From positions 248,001 to 312,000 of the forward strand of contig CABHOK010000018.1 of assembly GCA_902168205.1 (NCBI GenBank): 64,000 nt of DNA. The letters are read 5' to 3'. The position numbers were made by a program, and so were the translations under genes. The notes beneath the pieces were generated by a model. The model was not told where the DNA came from, searched no databases, and saw nothing but the letters and a program-made list of their open reading frames with translations. Numbering within the stretch: position 1 is the stretch's first letter; each line of letters opens with the position of its first letter. This DNA is from an uncultured Chitinophaga sp. (lineage in GTDB: Bacteria; Bacteroidota; Bacteroidia; Cytophagales; Cyclobacteriaceae). Of this stretch, positions 38,151-46,667 are shown in pieces.

Positions 38151-38927
38151 CTAATTTTCCAGGATGTTAATAAACTGGCCTGCAGCACTGCTGTGCTCCT
38201 TGTTGCCCGTTAACTCGGTAAATATAGTTTCGAGCGATCCTTTCGCCTGCGTGTTCAGTTCTTCAAATGTACCGTTGGCAATCATTTCTCCTTTGTTGAT
38301 GATCATGATGCGGTCCGAAATTTTTTCAACCACATCCATCAGGTGCGAACTGTAAAATATAGTCTTACCGCTTCGTTTCAGTTGCGTCAGAATCTCCTTT
38401 ACCAGAATCACAGCGTTGGCGTCAAGCCCGGAAAGCGGCTCGTCCAGAAATAGTATAGATGGGTTGTGAATCATCCCCGCGATCAGCAACACCTTCTGTC
38501 GCATACCTTTTGAAAAGGTAGTCATGCGCGAATCAACATAATTACTTAGATCAAAAACATGCAGAAGTTCTTTTGCTTTTTTATCGACAACAGCGCGTTC
38601 CATTTTATAGAGCTGTCCTACAAAATGAAGATACTCGATCGGGGTAAGGGTATCGTATAGCGCAGCATTCTCCGGTATATATCCGATCCTCCTTTTTACT
38701 TCAATCGCATCCTTGCGAATGTCCAATCCCAATACAAACGCATCGCCATCATAATCCGGAATAATACCGGTCAGGATTTTGATCGTTGTACTTTTGCCGG
38801 CACCATTCGGGCCAATATACCCGATGATTTCACCGGCATGCACCGTCAGGTTAATATTCTTTAATACCGGCACCTCGTAGGTCTTAGAAAGATTAGCAGT
38901 GGTGATTACGGGAGATAAGCTTTCCAT
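38151..38927 (-). CDS. ABC transporter ATP-binding protein
   Basis: A 258-residue ATPase: Walker A GPNGAGKST, signature TFSKGMRQKVLL, Walker B SILFLDEPLSGLDA and switch His in SSHLMD. It is the first gene of a two-gene - strand unit with the large membrane protein. It is not close to the ATPase at 33134 beyond common family features. Confidence 0.92.
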   Translation of the reverse strand: MESLSPVITTANLSKTYEVPVLKNINLTVHAGEIIGYIGPNGAGKSTTIKILTGIIPDYDGDAFVLGLDIRKDAIEVKRRIGYIPENAALYDTLTPIEYLHFVGQLYKMERAVVDKKAKELLHVFDLSNYVDSRMTTFSKGMRQKVLLIAGMIHNPSILFLDEPLSGLDANAVILVKEILTQLKRSGKTIFYSSHLMDVVEKISDRIMIINKGEMIANGTFEELNTQAKGSLETIFTELTGNKEHSSAAGQFINILEN

Positions 38928-39199
38928 ATAGAATAATCGATATTACAAGTATAGCAATATTGTCTCACAAAGTGGTCGTTCGGATGTATGGGAATATTTA
39001 AAAATGTACATCTCATAATAACATTTGACAAAATACATACCAACCCTTGTTCGGTGGCGAAATGCATCATGGTTATGTTGATAACCCGACAAACTTACAG
39101 CTATAACGAATATTGACCTTCGGTATATTTAAATGGCGACAGATATATTTCAAGGTTCTATTTTGTGATATAACTGCAACCCTTTTAACCCTACTACGT

Positions 39200-40615
39200 G
39201 TGAAACATTACCGCTCCAAGATCTGTATGCTGCTGCTGGCAACTGCGTTTGTTGCCTGCGAAAAGAAAACTGAATCAACGTCTGCTGAAGCCGAGGTAGA
39301 ATCATGGATTACAACCGGTGACAAATCGGCCTTGTTAAAAAAAACAGCCGGTGTATCGTTTACTACATTGGCGGATAGCCTTCCCGTTATAGATATTGAC
39401 ACCGCGCAGCAATTTCAAACCATCGATGGCTTTGGCTATTCGCTCACCGGTGGCAGTGCTTATCACATCAACCAGAAGTTGACTGCACCTCAACGCGAAG
39501 CGCTTCTCAAAGAGTTATTTCTTACCAATGGTAATAATATAGGTATAAGCTATCTGCGGGTAAGTATAGGTGCTTCTGATCTGGATGATCATGTGTTTTC
39601 GTATGCTGACATGCCTGCCGGCAAAACCGATAAGGCACTTGAGAACTTTACCATTGCGGAAGACAAGAAGAACCTGGTGCCTGTGCTGAAAGAGATTTTG
39701 AAACTCAATCCGGATATAAAGATCATGGGGAGTCCTTGGTCGCCACCTGTGTGGATGAAAACCAACAACAGCCCCAAGGGAGGAAGTCTCAAACCTGAAT
39801 TTTATGAGACATACGCCAATTACTTTGTAAAGTATATACAGGCCATGGCGGCCGAAGGTATTACCATCGATGCCATTACATTGCAGAATGAGCCGGAGCA
39901 TCCCGGCAATAAACCCAGCATGTTAATGACGGCCGAAGAGCAAGCATTGTTTGTAAAGAAACATTTAGGACCAGCGTTTGAGAAAGCTGGTATAAAGACA
40001 AAGATTGTAGTATATGATCATAACTGCGATCATCCCAATTACCCGATAACTGTGTTAAACGATGCGGAAGCGAAGAAGTATATCGATGGTTCTGCATTCC
40101 ATTTATACCTGGGCGAGATAAGTGCATTATCAAAAGTACATGAAGCACACCCGGACAGGAATATATACTTTACCGAACAGTGGACATCGCCAAAAGGTAC
40201 ATTTGATGGTGATCTGCGCTGGCATACCAAAGAACTGATTGTGGGGGCAACCCGAAACTGGAGCCGTACGGTATTAGAGTGGAACCTCGCGGCTGATCCT
40301 GAATTCAATCCGCATACCGATGAGGGCGGATGTACCATGTGTATGGGCGCACTAACCATTGGCGATTCTGTTAGCCGCAACGTTTCATACTATATCATTG
40401 CACAAGCATCCAAGTTTGTTCGGCCCGGCTCCGTTCGTATAGCTTCGAACATTGTTGATACACTGCATAACGTTGCTTTTATAACCCCGGATGGTAAAAA
40501 GGTATTGATCGTTGTGAACGATAGTGATGTGCCCAAGGAATTTGCCGTACGAGCTCACGATAAAAGTTTTGAGACAAGCCTGGCTGCAAGCTCTGTCGGT
40601 ACGTTCATCTGGTAA
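39200..40615 (+). CDS. Glycoside hydrolase family 30 lipoprotein
   Basis: A 471-residue retaining beta-glycosidase. The N-terminus is a lipoprotein signal (ICMLLLATAFVAC, then EKK). Family marks include IDGFGYSLTGGSAYHINQ, the acid/base Glu in LQNEPEHPG (E231) and the nucleophile in YFTEQWTSP (E326). GH30 covers glucosylceramidase, beta-1,6-glucanase and xylanase; the sequence resembles the group with GH30_1/GH30_3. The GTG start at 39200 begins right at the signal peptide. The 272-nt gap before it contains no clear promoter. A GH16 gene lies 6 kb downstream. Confidence 0.92.
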   Translation: MKHYRSKICMLLLATAFVACEKKTESTSAEAEVESWITTGDKSALLKKTAGVSFTTLADSLPVIDIDTAQQFQTIDGFGYSLTGGSAYHINQKLTAPQREALLKELFLTNGNNIGISYLRVSIGASDLDDHVFSYADMPAGKTDKALENFTIAEDKKNLVPVLKEILKLNPDIKIMGSPWSPPVWMKTNNSPKGGSLKPEFYETYANYFVKYIQAMAAEGITIDAITLQNEPEHPGNKPSMLMTAEEQALFVKKHLGPAFEKAGIKTKIVVYDHNCDHPNYPITVLNDAEAKKYIDGSAFHLYLGEISALSKVHEAHPDRNIYFTEQWTSPKGTFDGDLRWHTKELIVGATRNWSRTVLEWNLAADPEFNPHTDEGGCTMCMGALTIGDSVSRNVSYYIIAQASKFVRPGSVRIASNIVDTLHNVAFITPDGKKVLIVVNDSDVPKEFAVRAHDKSFETSLAASSVGTFIW

Positions 40616-40639
40616 TTATATATATACCTGATAGTATTG

Positions 40640-40675
40640 AAATCCCCTGGTTTATAGAGCCGGGGATTTTTGTTT
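40640..40675. terminator. Bidirectional terminator between the GH30 and DUF4269 genes
   Basis: AAATCCCC (40640-40647) pairs with GGGGATTT (40662-40669) and is extended by inner G-C pairs. T-rich sequence follows on the + strand, and A-rich sequence precedes it for the - strand. The flanking genes are convergent. Confidence 0.8.
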
Positions 40676-41218
40676 TCACACGGATGATATCTGTGCTTCA
40701 AATACGAGCAATGCTTCGTAGGGATCGCCTGTCAGCTTTAAAGCTTTTGCAAATGCCGGTTCTGTTTTGAGCCCGGCTTGCTTTAGCGCCAATACTTGTT
40801 TGTGTAATGATTCTCCGTACTGTTTCAGTAAAAAATATTCTACCCGCAGGTGCCGATAAGCATATTGATTTTGAATAGGAACCGGCTGCGCGAAGATCTC
40901 AAATAAAAAATCGTTATAACGGAACCTTCCTATAACGGAAGGTGTTTGGCGAATGTTCTTGATTGTGCATTCGTAATCGCTATACATACCGAACGCTTGT
41001 GTGATATACTTTTCAAAGTGTGTCAGATCTTCAGCATAACAGATAATATCCAGGTCACTGTCTGGCAGATATAGGTCCAACGGCAACGTTCCTGCCAGTA
41101 TAGCATCAAAGGCTTTTAATTTCGCCAGCGCATTCGTATCCGATAAAATTTTCCAGCCTTGTTGCTGAATGGGTGAACCGTTCAACAGGTAATTTATGTT
41201 TGTAAAATCAAGTAGCAT
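40676..41218 (-). CDS. DUF4269 domain protein (nucleotidyltransferase-like fold)
   Basis: About 180 residues. The DUF4269 pattern is seen as NINYLLNGSPIQQQGWKIL, then AGTLPLDLYLPDSDLDIICY, where two acidic residues sit as in nucleotidyltransferase-fold proteins, and EIFAQPVPIQNQYAYRHLRVE. The ATG at 41218 is chosen because the upstream extension to 41308 has no family similarity. Its activity is unknown. Confidence 0.85.
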   Translation of the reverse strand: MLLDFTNINYLLNGSPIQQQGWKILSDTNALAKLKAFDAILAGTLPLDLYLPDSDLDIICYAEDLTHFEKYITQAFGMYSDYECTIKNIRQTPSVIGRFRYNDFLFEIFAQPVPIQNQYAYRHLRVEYFLLKQYGESLHKQVLALKQAGLKTEPAFAKALKLTGDPYEALLVFEAQISSV

Positions 41219-41325
41219 TTCAGTTTTCAATATAGCCAAATTGTCTAATGCGGTGTCGTTTTGGCTGAAGCTATAAATTGGTATAGGTATTGATTCACGT
41301 AAGACCAAGAAGGGAGATATAACAG

Positions 41326-41703
41326 ATGAAAAAGAAATTTCAGGATTTATTAACTTCCGTGGATGTTCTGAATACGTTGCATGGAGGTATCAGCGAACCG
41401 GTTGTTACATTACGTCAGCAGTCTGGTGGCCGTGAGGTACGTGTTCGCGTTCCAGGCATCAGCAGAGATTCCATGCAAGTGGAAATCCACAACAATGTAC
41501 TCTCGGTTTTTTATCTTATTCCGATCGAATCTGAAGGTAAGAAAATTAATATGCCGGTGGTAGTATATAACAAGACTATACCGTACTTCATTGACATCAG
41601 CGCTATCAAAGCTGATTTTGAAGAAAATGAATTGATCGTTCAATTGCCGTACAATGAATTATCAAGCGGGTATAACCGAAAGATACAGATAGGTGAAGAG
41701 TAA
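41326..41703 (+). CDS. Hsp20/alpha-crystallin-like small heat shock protein
   Basis: A 125-residue protein with an alpha-crystallin-type domain: REVRVRVPGISRDSMQVEI, NNVLSVFYLIP, then DISAIKADFEENELIVQLPY. Such proteins hold unfolding proteins in the cytoplasm. The C-terminal IxI-type anchor is replaced by KIQIGEE. It is divergent from the DUF4269 gene and followed by a strong terminator. Confidence 0.85.
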   Translation: MKKKFQDLLTSVDVLNTLHGGISEPVVTLRQQSGGREVRVRVPGISRDSMQVEIHNNVLSVFYLIPIESEGKKINMPVVVYNKTIPYFIDISAIKADFEENELIVQLPYNELSSGYNRKIQIGEE

Positions 41704-41735
41704 GAGAAGGTTAAGTTAAGTGGTTTTTTGAGATG

Positions 41736-41764
41736 AGTCGTCTGCGCAAGCGGACGACTTTTTT
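41736..41764. terminator. Terminator between the Hsp20-like and DUF1990-like genes
   Basis: AGTCGTCTGC (41736-41745), loop GCAA, GCGGACGACT (41750-41759, one G-T pair), then TTTTTT. The flanking genes are convergent. Confidence 0.9.
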
Positions 41765-42335
41765 ATGCTATATATAGTTGTCTTTGAACATTCTTCAACG
41801 CTTCGCGCGTACAATATGCCTGGTACGGTAACGAAAAAACGGGAGCAAGTAATTTGCCGAAAATATTACCGGGTTTTGAAAAAGTATGAATCTTGAAGAT
41901 TAGTTTTTCTTCACCTGTTTGTTCGATTGTAAAGGTAGATATACCCCGTTCAGCATGTCCTTCCAAAGTTTCATAGCTGAACCCTATGCGTGCTGCTTCG
42001 TGAATGATCGACTGAATACGGACGCCAAAAATCAATTTAAGTGATACGCTATTTATTGGAGGAATATATACCTGTTGTATAATCGTATCACCCGGCTGCA
42101 TTTCTCTATCTTCCTCTTGCCACTGCGTTAGGAATGTCATGATGTGTTTCGGAAAAATTTTGTACTGAAATAGTATATCTGGGTTTATATCTTTTATTGA
42201 CTTTACTGCACCTAAGCCGATTGTTGTTACCTGCTCATGCAGCTGCGCATGGCTGTAGTTCATAACCGGTTGGCAGATCAGCTTGTGCAAGTGTTGGTCA
42301 AATTGGTCCTGTTGGTCCGATAGGTATAATTGCAT
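41763..42335 (-). CDS. DUF1990 domain protein (SRPBCC-like)
   Basis: About 190 residues. The DUF1990 core is visible in IGFSYETLEGHAERGISTF and in the C-terminal SLPYQAYCTREALKNVQRQL, with an earlier GLGAVKSIKDIN segment. DUF1990 proteins have a START/SRPBCC-like fold and unknown function. The ATG at 42335 is preferred; a longer frame to 42401 only adds an unrelated lead. Confidence 0.82.
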   Translation of the reverse strand: MQLYLSDQQDQFDQHLHKLICQPVMNYSHAQLHEQVTTIGLGAVKSIKDINPDILFQYKIFPKHIMTFLTQWQEEDREMQPGDTIIQQVYIPPINSVSLKLIFGVRIQSIIHEAARIGFSYETLEGHAERGISTFTIEQTGEEKLIFKIHTFSKPGNIFGKLLAPVFSLPYQAYCTREALKNVQRQLYIA

Positions 42336-42483
42336 TCGCGGGACTTGTCTACTAATTAGTGAATGAAATCCATAAACACAAAGAAATCGCGAAGAATGCA
42401 TAAAGTATCACAGAGGAATTTTCTTTGTGATTTCTATGTCTTCTCCGTGTATTCAGTGCAATGGATTTTAATTGCTCTATATA

Positions 42484-43167
42484 CTACGACCTTCTCGTAT
42501 AAACCTTCGAGAACTGAAGCAATAATATATAGCCCAGTAACAGAAAGGTAGAGAATAAAATAGTTACACCATAAGTATGCGGATGTGCCAGCGGATTGAG
42601 GATGCGCGCTGTTATGTCGTTGAGGAGTTCGGTCGGTGCCGACACGACATCCCAGCTGTTCCAACGCAGGTAGCGACCCAGATATATACCAAAACCGGCC
42701 AGCAATAAACTACCAATGGAAATGATCCAGCCAACAACTGGATGAAACCGGCTGGTGAATACAGCCTGTATGTCCATCATGGAGGCAAAGCCGAGCATCA
42801 ATCCATTCCACGCAAAGAAAAGTATAAGGGCCAGGTCATACCAATACGGAACGCCAGTTCGTGGACGAAGATGAAAAAGATCTGTTAATATATAGGGAGC
42901 ATTCGGAAAGAAGCACAACCATACGGCAAAAGTTATCCAAAGCCAGAACGAGCGCTTCACCTTGTGGTGGTATAGCACCAGCAGTGTGGAGATCATGTAG
43001 GGGATGAGAGCCAGGAATATATTCCATACTAAAAATACAAATGTGACCCTGGAGGTATACTGTACCCGGAAAGCAACCAGTGTTACACAGAGTATAGTAG
43101 TAAGCGAAAAGATAAGAAGGATAGGAAGCCTGTTTGTTTCCTTCAGGCGGGTGATGATGCCGAACAT
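42484..43167 (-). CDS. DUF1361 membrane protein
   Basis: A 227-residue protein with about six transmembrane segments and the DUF1361 signature FLVWNIFLALIPYMIS, FFPNAPYILTDLFHL and YDLALILFFAWNGLMLGFAS. The function is unknown. A GAAGTAAGAAG-type repeat lies in the gap between it and the next - strand gene. Confidence 0.85.
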   Translation of the reverse strand: MFGIITRLKETNRLPILLIFSLTTILCVTLVAFRVQYTSRVTFVFLVWNIFLALIPYMISTLLVLYHHKVKRSFWLWITFAVWLCFFPNAPYILTDLFHLRPRTGVPYWYDLALILFFAWNGLMLGFASMMDIQAVFTSRFHPVVGWIISIGSLLLAGFGIYLGRYLRWNSWDVVSAPTELLNDITARILNPLAHPHTYGVTILFSTFLLLGYILLLQFSKVYTRRS

Positions 43168-43249
43168 AGATCAGGAGTTTATTTTCCTGTTCACGCAGAA
43201 GGCTATGGAAGGGTTTAGCGGTTGGGCGGGAATTTATACTGGAAAACCG

Positions 43250-43318
43250 GAATTAAGGAGTAAGGAGAATACAGGCAACCATTCTTACTCCCTACTTCTG
43301 GCTTCTAACTTCTGCTAC
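43250..43318. repeat. Intergenic imperfect palindrome, GAAGTAAGAAG family
   Basis: GGAGTAAG (43257-43264) pairs with CTTACTCC (43284-43291), and flanking copies of CTTCTGGCTTCTAACTTCT lie to the right. A clearly related element occurs at 46391-46460, where the same GAAG-TAAGAAG-CCAG string is seen on the other strand. It is probably a dispersed intergenic repeat of this genome. Confidence 0.55.
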
Positions 43319-44145
43319 CCCGGTAACTTCTCCATCAGTCCTTCCAGCATATTCAGTAAGCCCGTAAGCTGTCCGCTCGAAGTTTTTTTCAATTCGTCTA
43401 TTACAAGTGATGAAATGAGCTTTGGCCAGAAAAACGGAGACTCTACATCACCGCCTTTCTTTTCAATGGCTTCGATTTGTTCGGCCAGTGTTATGCGTAA
43501 TGATTCAGGAACAGCTTTATCCTGTGAAAGCACTTTGAGCTTTTGTAGGCCTTGTTGCAAGCGGTTTGCCTGCAGATCGGCAATAGCATCGGTTAACTGG
43601 TAAGGCCAGTGTATACCGGTCTCATTGGCGAAACCAGCCCAATAGAACTTCGACTGGTTGAAATCTTTTTCATAGGCTTTGACAAGGCCGAGCAACATAT
43701 AGAATACAGTGGCTTCATATTGAACCTCTGATTTTGATTTTCTCAATTGGCTTTTCGCCAGTTGAGATTCCTCTCGTGCCAGTGTGTCCCATCCTTGTTC
43801 GTACATAGCAATTGAGCGCAGTGATTGTGCGAGGTAGCGGACATCTTCATCTGTACTTTCCTGTGCCAGGTCAGCTTCAGCAAAAGCCATGGCAGGTTTC
43901 TTGGAGATCGTCCAGAGATAGCCCAGCAGCAAGTGCGCATACTCTGTTTTTACCGGTGCTATAGTATCCGGAAGTTCATGATTATAGAGTGTCACGGCCG
44001 GGCCTACTGTTGTTGCCGATGCTGCTTTATATGTTTTATAGGTAAAACTAGAAGTTGTTTCTTCGTAGCGTTCACGCTCCGTTTTTTCTTTCGAACAGCC
44101 GATAACCAATAACAGGAGTGAGAGAAGTATATATTTACTTTTCAA
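43315..44145 (-). CDS. Hypothetical lipoprotein with helical repeats
   Basis: A 276-residue protein with a lipoprotein signal (YILLSLLLLVIGC, then SKEK). The rest is predicted mainly helical, with TPR-like stretches (AHLLLGYLWTISKKPAMAF, ATVFYMLLGLVKAYEKDF). I do not recognise a named family. It is encoded on the same strand as the DUF1361 gene, from which the repeat at 43250 separates it. Confidence 0.65.
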   Translation of the reverse strand: MKSKYILLSLLLLVIGCSKEKTERERYEETTSSFTYKTYKAASATTVGPAVTLYNHELPDTIAPVKTEYAHLLLGYLWTISKKPAMAFAEADLAQESTDEDVRYLAQSLRSIAMYEQGWDTLAREESQLAKSQLRKSKSEVQYEATVFYMLLGLVKAYEKDFNQSKFYWAGFANETGIHWPYQLTDAIADLQANRLQQGLQKLKVLSQDKAVPESLRITLAEQIEAIEKKGGDVESPFFWPKLISSLVIDELKKTSSGQLTGLLNMLEGLMEKLPG

Positions 44146-44186
44146 GGGACTACTATAATTTAATGATGAAGATTAAGACGAAGCGT

Positions 44187-44615
44187 TTATTGAACCCGTT
44201 TGTAGGTAACTTGTGATTTCAGCGGATCGGCACTATCAGACGCGAGACCAATGGTATTGTCATCGATGAACTCTATCTTGAATTCCTGTGAAGTGGATAA
44301 TCCGTATAGTGAAAAAAGATCGCGGGCAATTTTCTTTTCCGTTAGTCTGAACTGATAATTTGATGCGCGTTTTATTTCAGATACCCACACATCATTCGAG
44401 TCTGCAAACATCCTGATAAACTTGTTGTCGTTTAGTTTGAACAGCCTTCCGGTAAACTTGTCTTCCTTTCGCTCAATTTTTATCTGGATACCCTCGAACA
44501 TGCTTCTGCCTTTCAGTTCCCAGACACCAACAAATTTGTCGTCTGGCACATACGCATTATTCTTGCAACCGAAGCAGAGTGACAGAAGGATAACAAATAG
44601 AAATTTTATTTTCAT
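44187..44615 (-). CDS. Small hypothetical lipoprotein
   Basis: About 142 residues with a lipoprotein signal (FLFVILLSLCFGC, then KNNA) and a beta-rich body (GVWELKGRSMFEGIQIKIE, TGRLFKLNDNKFIRMFADS) resembling lipocalin-like small lipoproteins. No family call is safe. The ATG at 44615 is chosen because it begins at the signal peptide; an upstream start at 44714 adds a non-signal lead. Confidence 0.65.
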   Translation of the reverse strand: MKIKFLFVILLSLCFGCKNNAYVPDDKFVGVWELKGRSMFEGIQIKIERKEDKFTGRLFKLNDNKFIRMFADSNDVWVSEIKRASNYQFRLTEKKIARDLFSLYGLSTSQEFKIEFIDDNTIGLASDSADPLKSQVTYKRVQ

Positions 44616-44748
44616 GAAGCGGGTAATTGTGTGTTGATTCTGTAAATATAGGAGTATGTATTTCTTCCCCGTAATAAGTGATTTCTTTTTACAATAATTT
44701 TCCAACTTTGACATTATATAACTTTCATTTCAAATTACTACTACCCCT

Positions 44749-46349
44749 ATGAACAAACTGATCAGCAGTATTTTCGCTGGCATCTTTCTCCCGGTATTCA
44801 TGTATGCTCAACCCAGCCTCCAGCATACAGTAAATACGCAAATGCAAGAGGTAACTGTTTTTCTAAATGGTGCCGAGATTGTCAGTGTTGAGAAAATACC
44901 CGTGAAGAAAGGAAGGTCTACCATCCTTTTTAAAGGACTGTCTCCTTACGTTAATAGCAAGAGTGTGCAGGTATCAGTCGATAATGTAGCATTGCTGTCG
45001 GTTTCAACCGAGAATGCTATAGAGGAGCATGATGTTCGTTTAGAGGTGATACACGATTCGATCACGGAAGTCACCGATAAATTAGAGCTTATCCACAACC
45101 AGGAAGATGCCTTGCAGTTTGAGAAAAAGATGCTGACGGAGAATCAGCGTCTGGGAGGAACACAGAGTGGAGTTCCTTTGGCTGAACTGACACGCGCAGC
45201 GGATTTTTTCAGAGAGCGAACATTAAAGATCAACAATGCACTGACTGAGCTTAGCCGGAAAAGCAAAGTGCACGACCTGCGGTTGAAGATATTGGAAGCA
45301 CGGTATAAATCCATGCGTGAAAGTATAAATACAGCGCGCAAGCATATTGTAGTAACCATTGCTTCTGATAAAGACCAGACGGCAAACTTTATAATTCGTT
45401 ACCTGGTAACGGAAGCGGGCTGGGTTGCTTCGTATGATCTGATAGCTTCTGATATTAATAAACCGGTTACACTCAAGTATAAAGCGCAGGTATATAATAA
45501 TACTGCAGTTGATTGGAAAGATGTAAAGCTTACCTTGTCAACCAGCGATCCTTCGCTTGCTGCTTCGCGACCGTACCTGACTGCGTGGACACTAAATTAT
45601 TCTTCGAATGCGAATGAAGGTCTGCTTCAGAACCGCATGGCACAAGTAAACCAGAACCAATTTTCAGATCCTGCGGCCGCAGACTTTGAAGATATAGCAG
45701 CAGAAGAATTAAGTACATCTTTTCCGATTAAGCACAGCAATCGGTATTGGCAAATGGACAATTCCATCAGCTCGACCTGATCGATGAGACATTGAATGCT
45801 TCCTTTGAATACCTCGCGATTCCGAAAGTTGATCTCAGTGCGTTTCTGATTGCCAAAGTTACCGGCTGGGAGAAATTAAACCTGATCAGCGGTATAGCCA
45901 ATGTATACTTTGGAAATACATATATAGGCGAATCGCAGATTGATACACGGCTGATGAGCGACACGCTGGAACTTTCACTCGGGCGCGATAACCAGGTATT
46001 GATTGGTCGTGCGAAAATTGAAGACAAAGCCTCTACTAAATTGATCGGTTCAAAGCGCGATGAATCGTTCGTGTATGAGATCCAGGTAAAAAACAATCGC
46101 AAGACACCGATCAATATAAAGATACAGGACCAGATTCCTGTTTCCCAGGAGAGTGATATCACCGTGGAAACATCTACTATATCCGGAGCCGAACTGGATA
46201 AACCGTCTGGACGATTGCAGTGGATACGAAATATACAGGGCGGTGAAGTTGTGAAGTATATAGTGTCATTTTCTGTGAAGTATCCCAAAAACAAAACTGT
46301 CGACATCCGCAAGCAACGCGTGATTCGCACACCGCGATTCAAGCACTGA
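44749..46349 (+). pseudogene. DUF4139 (mucoidy inhibitor MuiA-like) protein, frameshifted
   Basis: Two overlapping frames together encode one DUF4139 protein. Frame one (44749-45780) has a signal peptide (GIFLPVFMYAQ), the N-terminal domain with FLNGAEIVSVEKIPVKKG, a coiled-coil centre and the first part of DUF4139 (TEAGWVASYDLIASDINKPV). Frame two (from about 45747 to 46349) continues with LANGQFHQLDLIDETL, the typical FEYLAIPKVDLSAFLIAKV, then GIANVYFGNTYIGESQIDT. A one-base deletion near 45735-45755 would join them. The full protein would be about 533 residues, normal for the family. It is either a real mutation or a sequencing error. Confidence 0.85.
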
Positions 46350-46390
46350 TAAAGATATACCTGGAGTATAGATAGATGTACAAACTTATT

Positions 46391-46460
46391 TTAGAAGTAA
46401 GAAGCCAGGAGTAAGAAGTAAGAAGATTATCGGAATCTAATTCTTACTTCTAATTCTTGC
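46391..46460. repeat. Intergenic hairpin repeat, GAAGTAAGAAG family
   Basis: AGAAGTAAGAA (46414-46424) pairs perfectly with TTCTTACTTCT (46441-46451), with an inner GATT/AATC pairing in the loop. Further direct copies of AGAAGTAAGAAG lie to the left. It is related to the element at 43250. It also forms a plausible terminator for the DUF4139 gene, although no long T-run follows. Confidence 0.6.
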
Positions 46461-46525
46461 CCCTGTTCCAACATCAATAAACGAACTAGCCCTTACTGGT
46501 TGTATTCAATGATTTACTCAATTGT

Positions 46526-46578
46526 GATGTAGTATTGATGTAGTCGTTTTCTTTCTGCTGAGACAGTTTTGATGTAGT
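46526..46578 (+). promoter_or_regulatory. Three direct repeats GATGTAGT upstream of the GH16 gene
   Basis: GATGTAGT occurs at 46526-46533, 46537-46544 and 46571-46578, each preceded by T or TT. The start-to-start distances are 11 and 34 nt, roughly one and three helical turns. They lie 90-142 nt before the GH16 ATG and look like a regulator-binding array. The binder is unknown. Confidence 0.5.
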
Positions 46579-46619
46579 CTGTTAATTGACTTGCCCGGCT
46601 GTATTTGTTCATTTTTGGA

Positions 46620-46641
46620 TTAACACAAACGTTTGTGTTAA
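46620..46641. promoter_or_regulatory. Perfect 22-bp palindromic operator upstream of the GH16 gene
   Basis: TTAACACAAAC is followed immediately by its exact reverse complement. The centre AACGTT is typical of LacI/GalR-family operators. It lies 26 bp before the GH16 ATG, in a place where a bound repressor would block the promoter or elongation. No LacI-family gene is present in this window. Confidence 0.7.
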
Positions 46642-46667
46642 GAGTTCAACCAGTAAACCCAAAATGT

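Noticed and set aside
45735-45770. Programmed ribosomal frameshift in the DUF4139 gene
   Set aside because: No slippery heptamer or clear downstream structure is seen; a one-base deletion is simpler.
46526-46578. CRISPR array or plasmid iterons
   Set aside because: Only three 8-bp repeats with unequal spacing and no cas or rep gene; a regulator array upstream of GH16 fits better.
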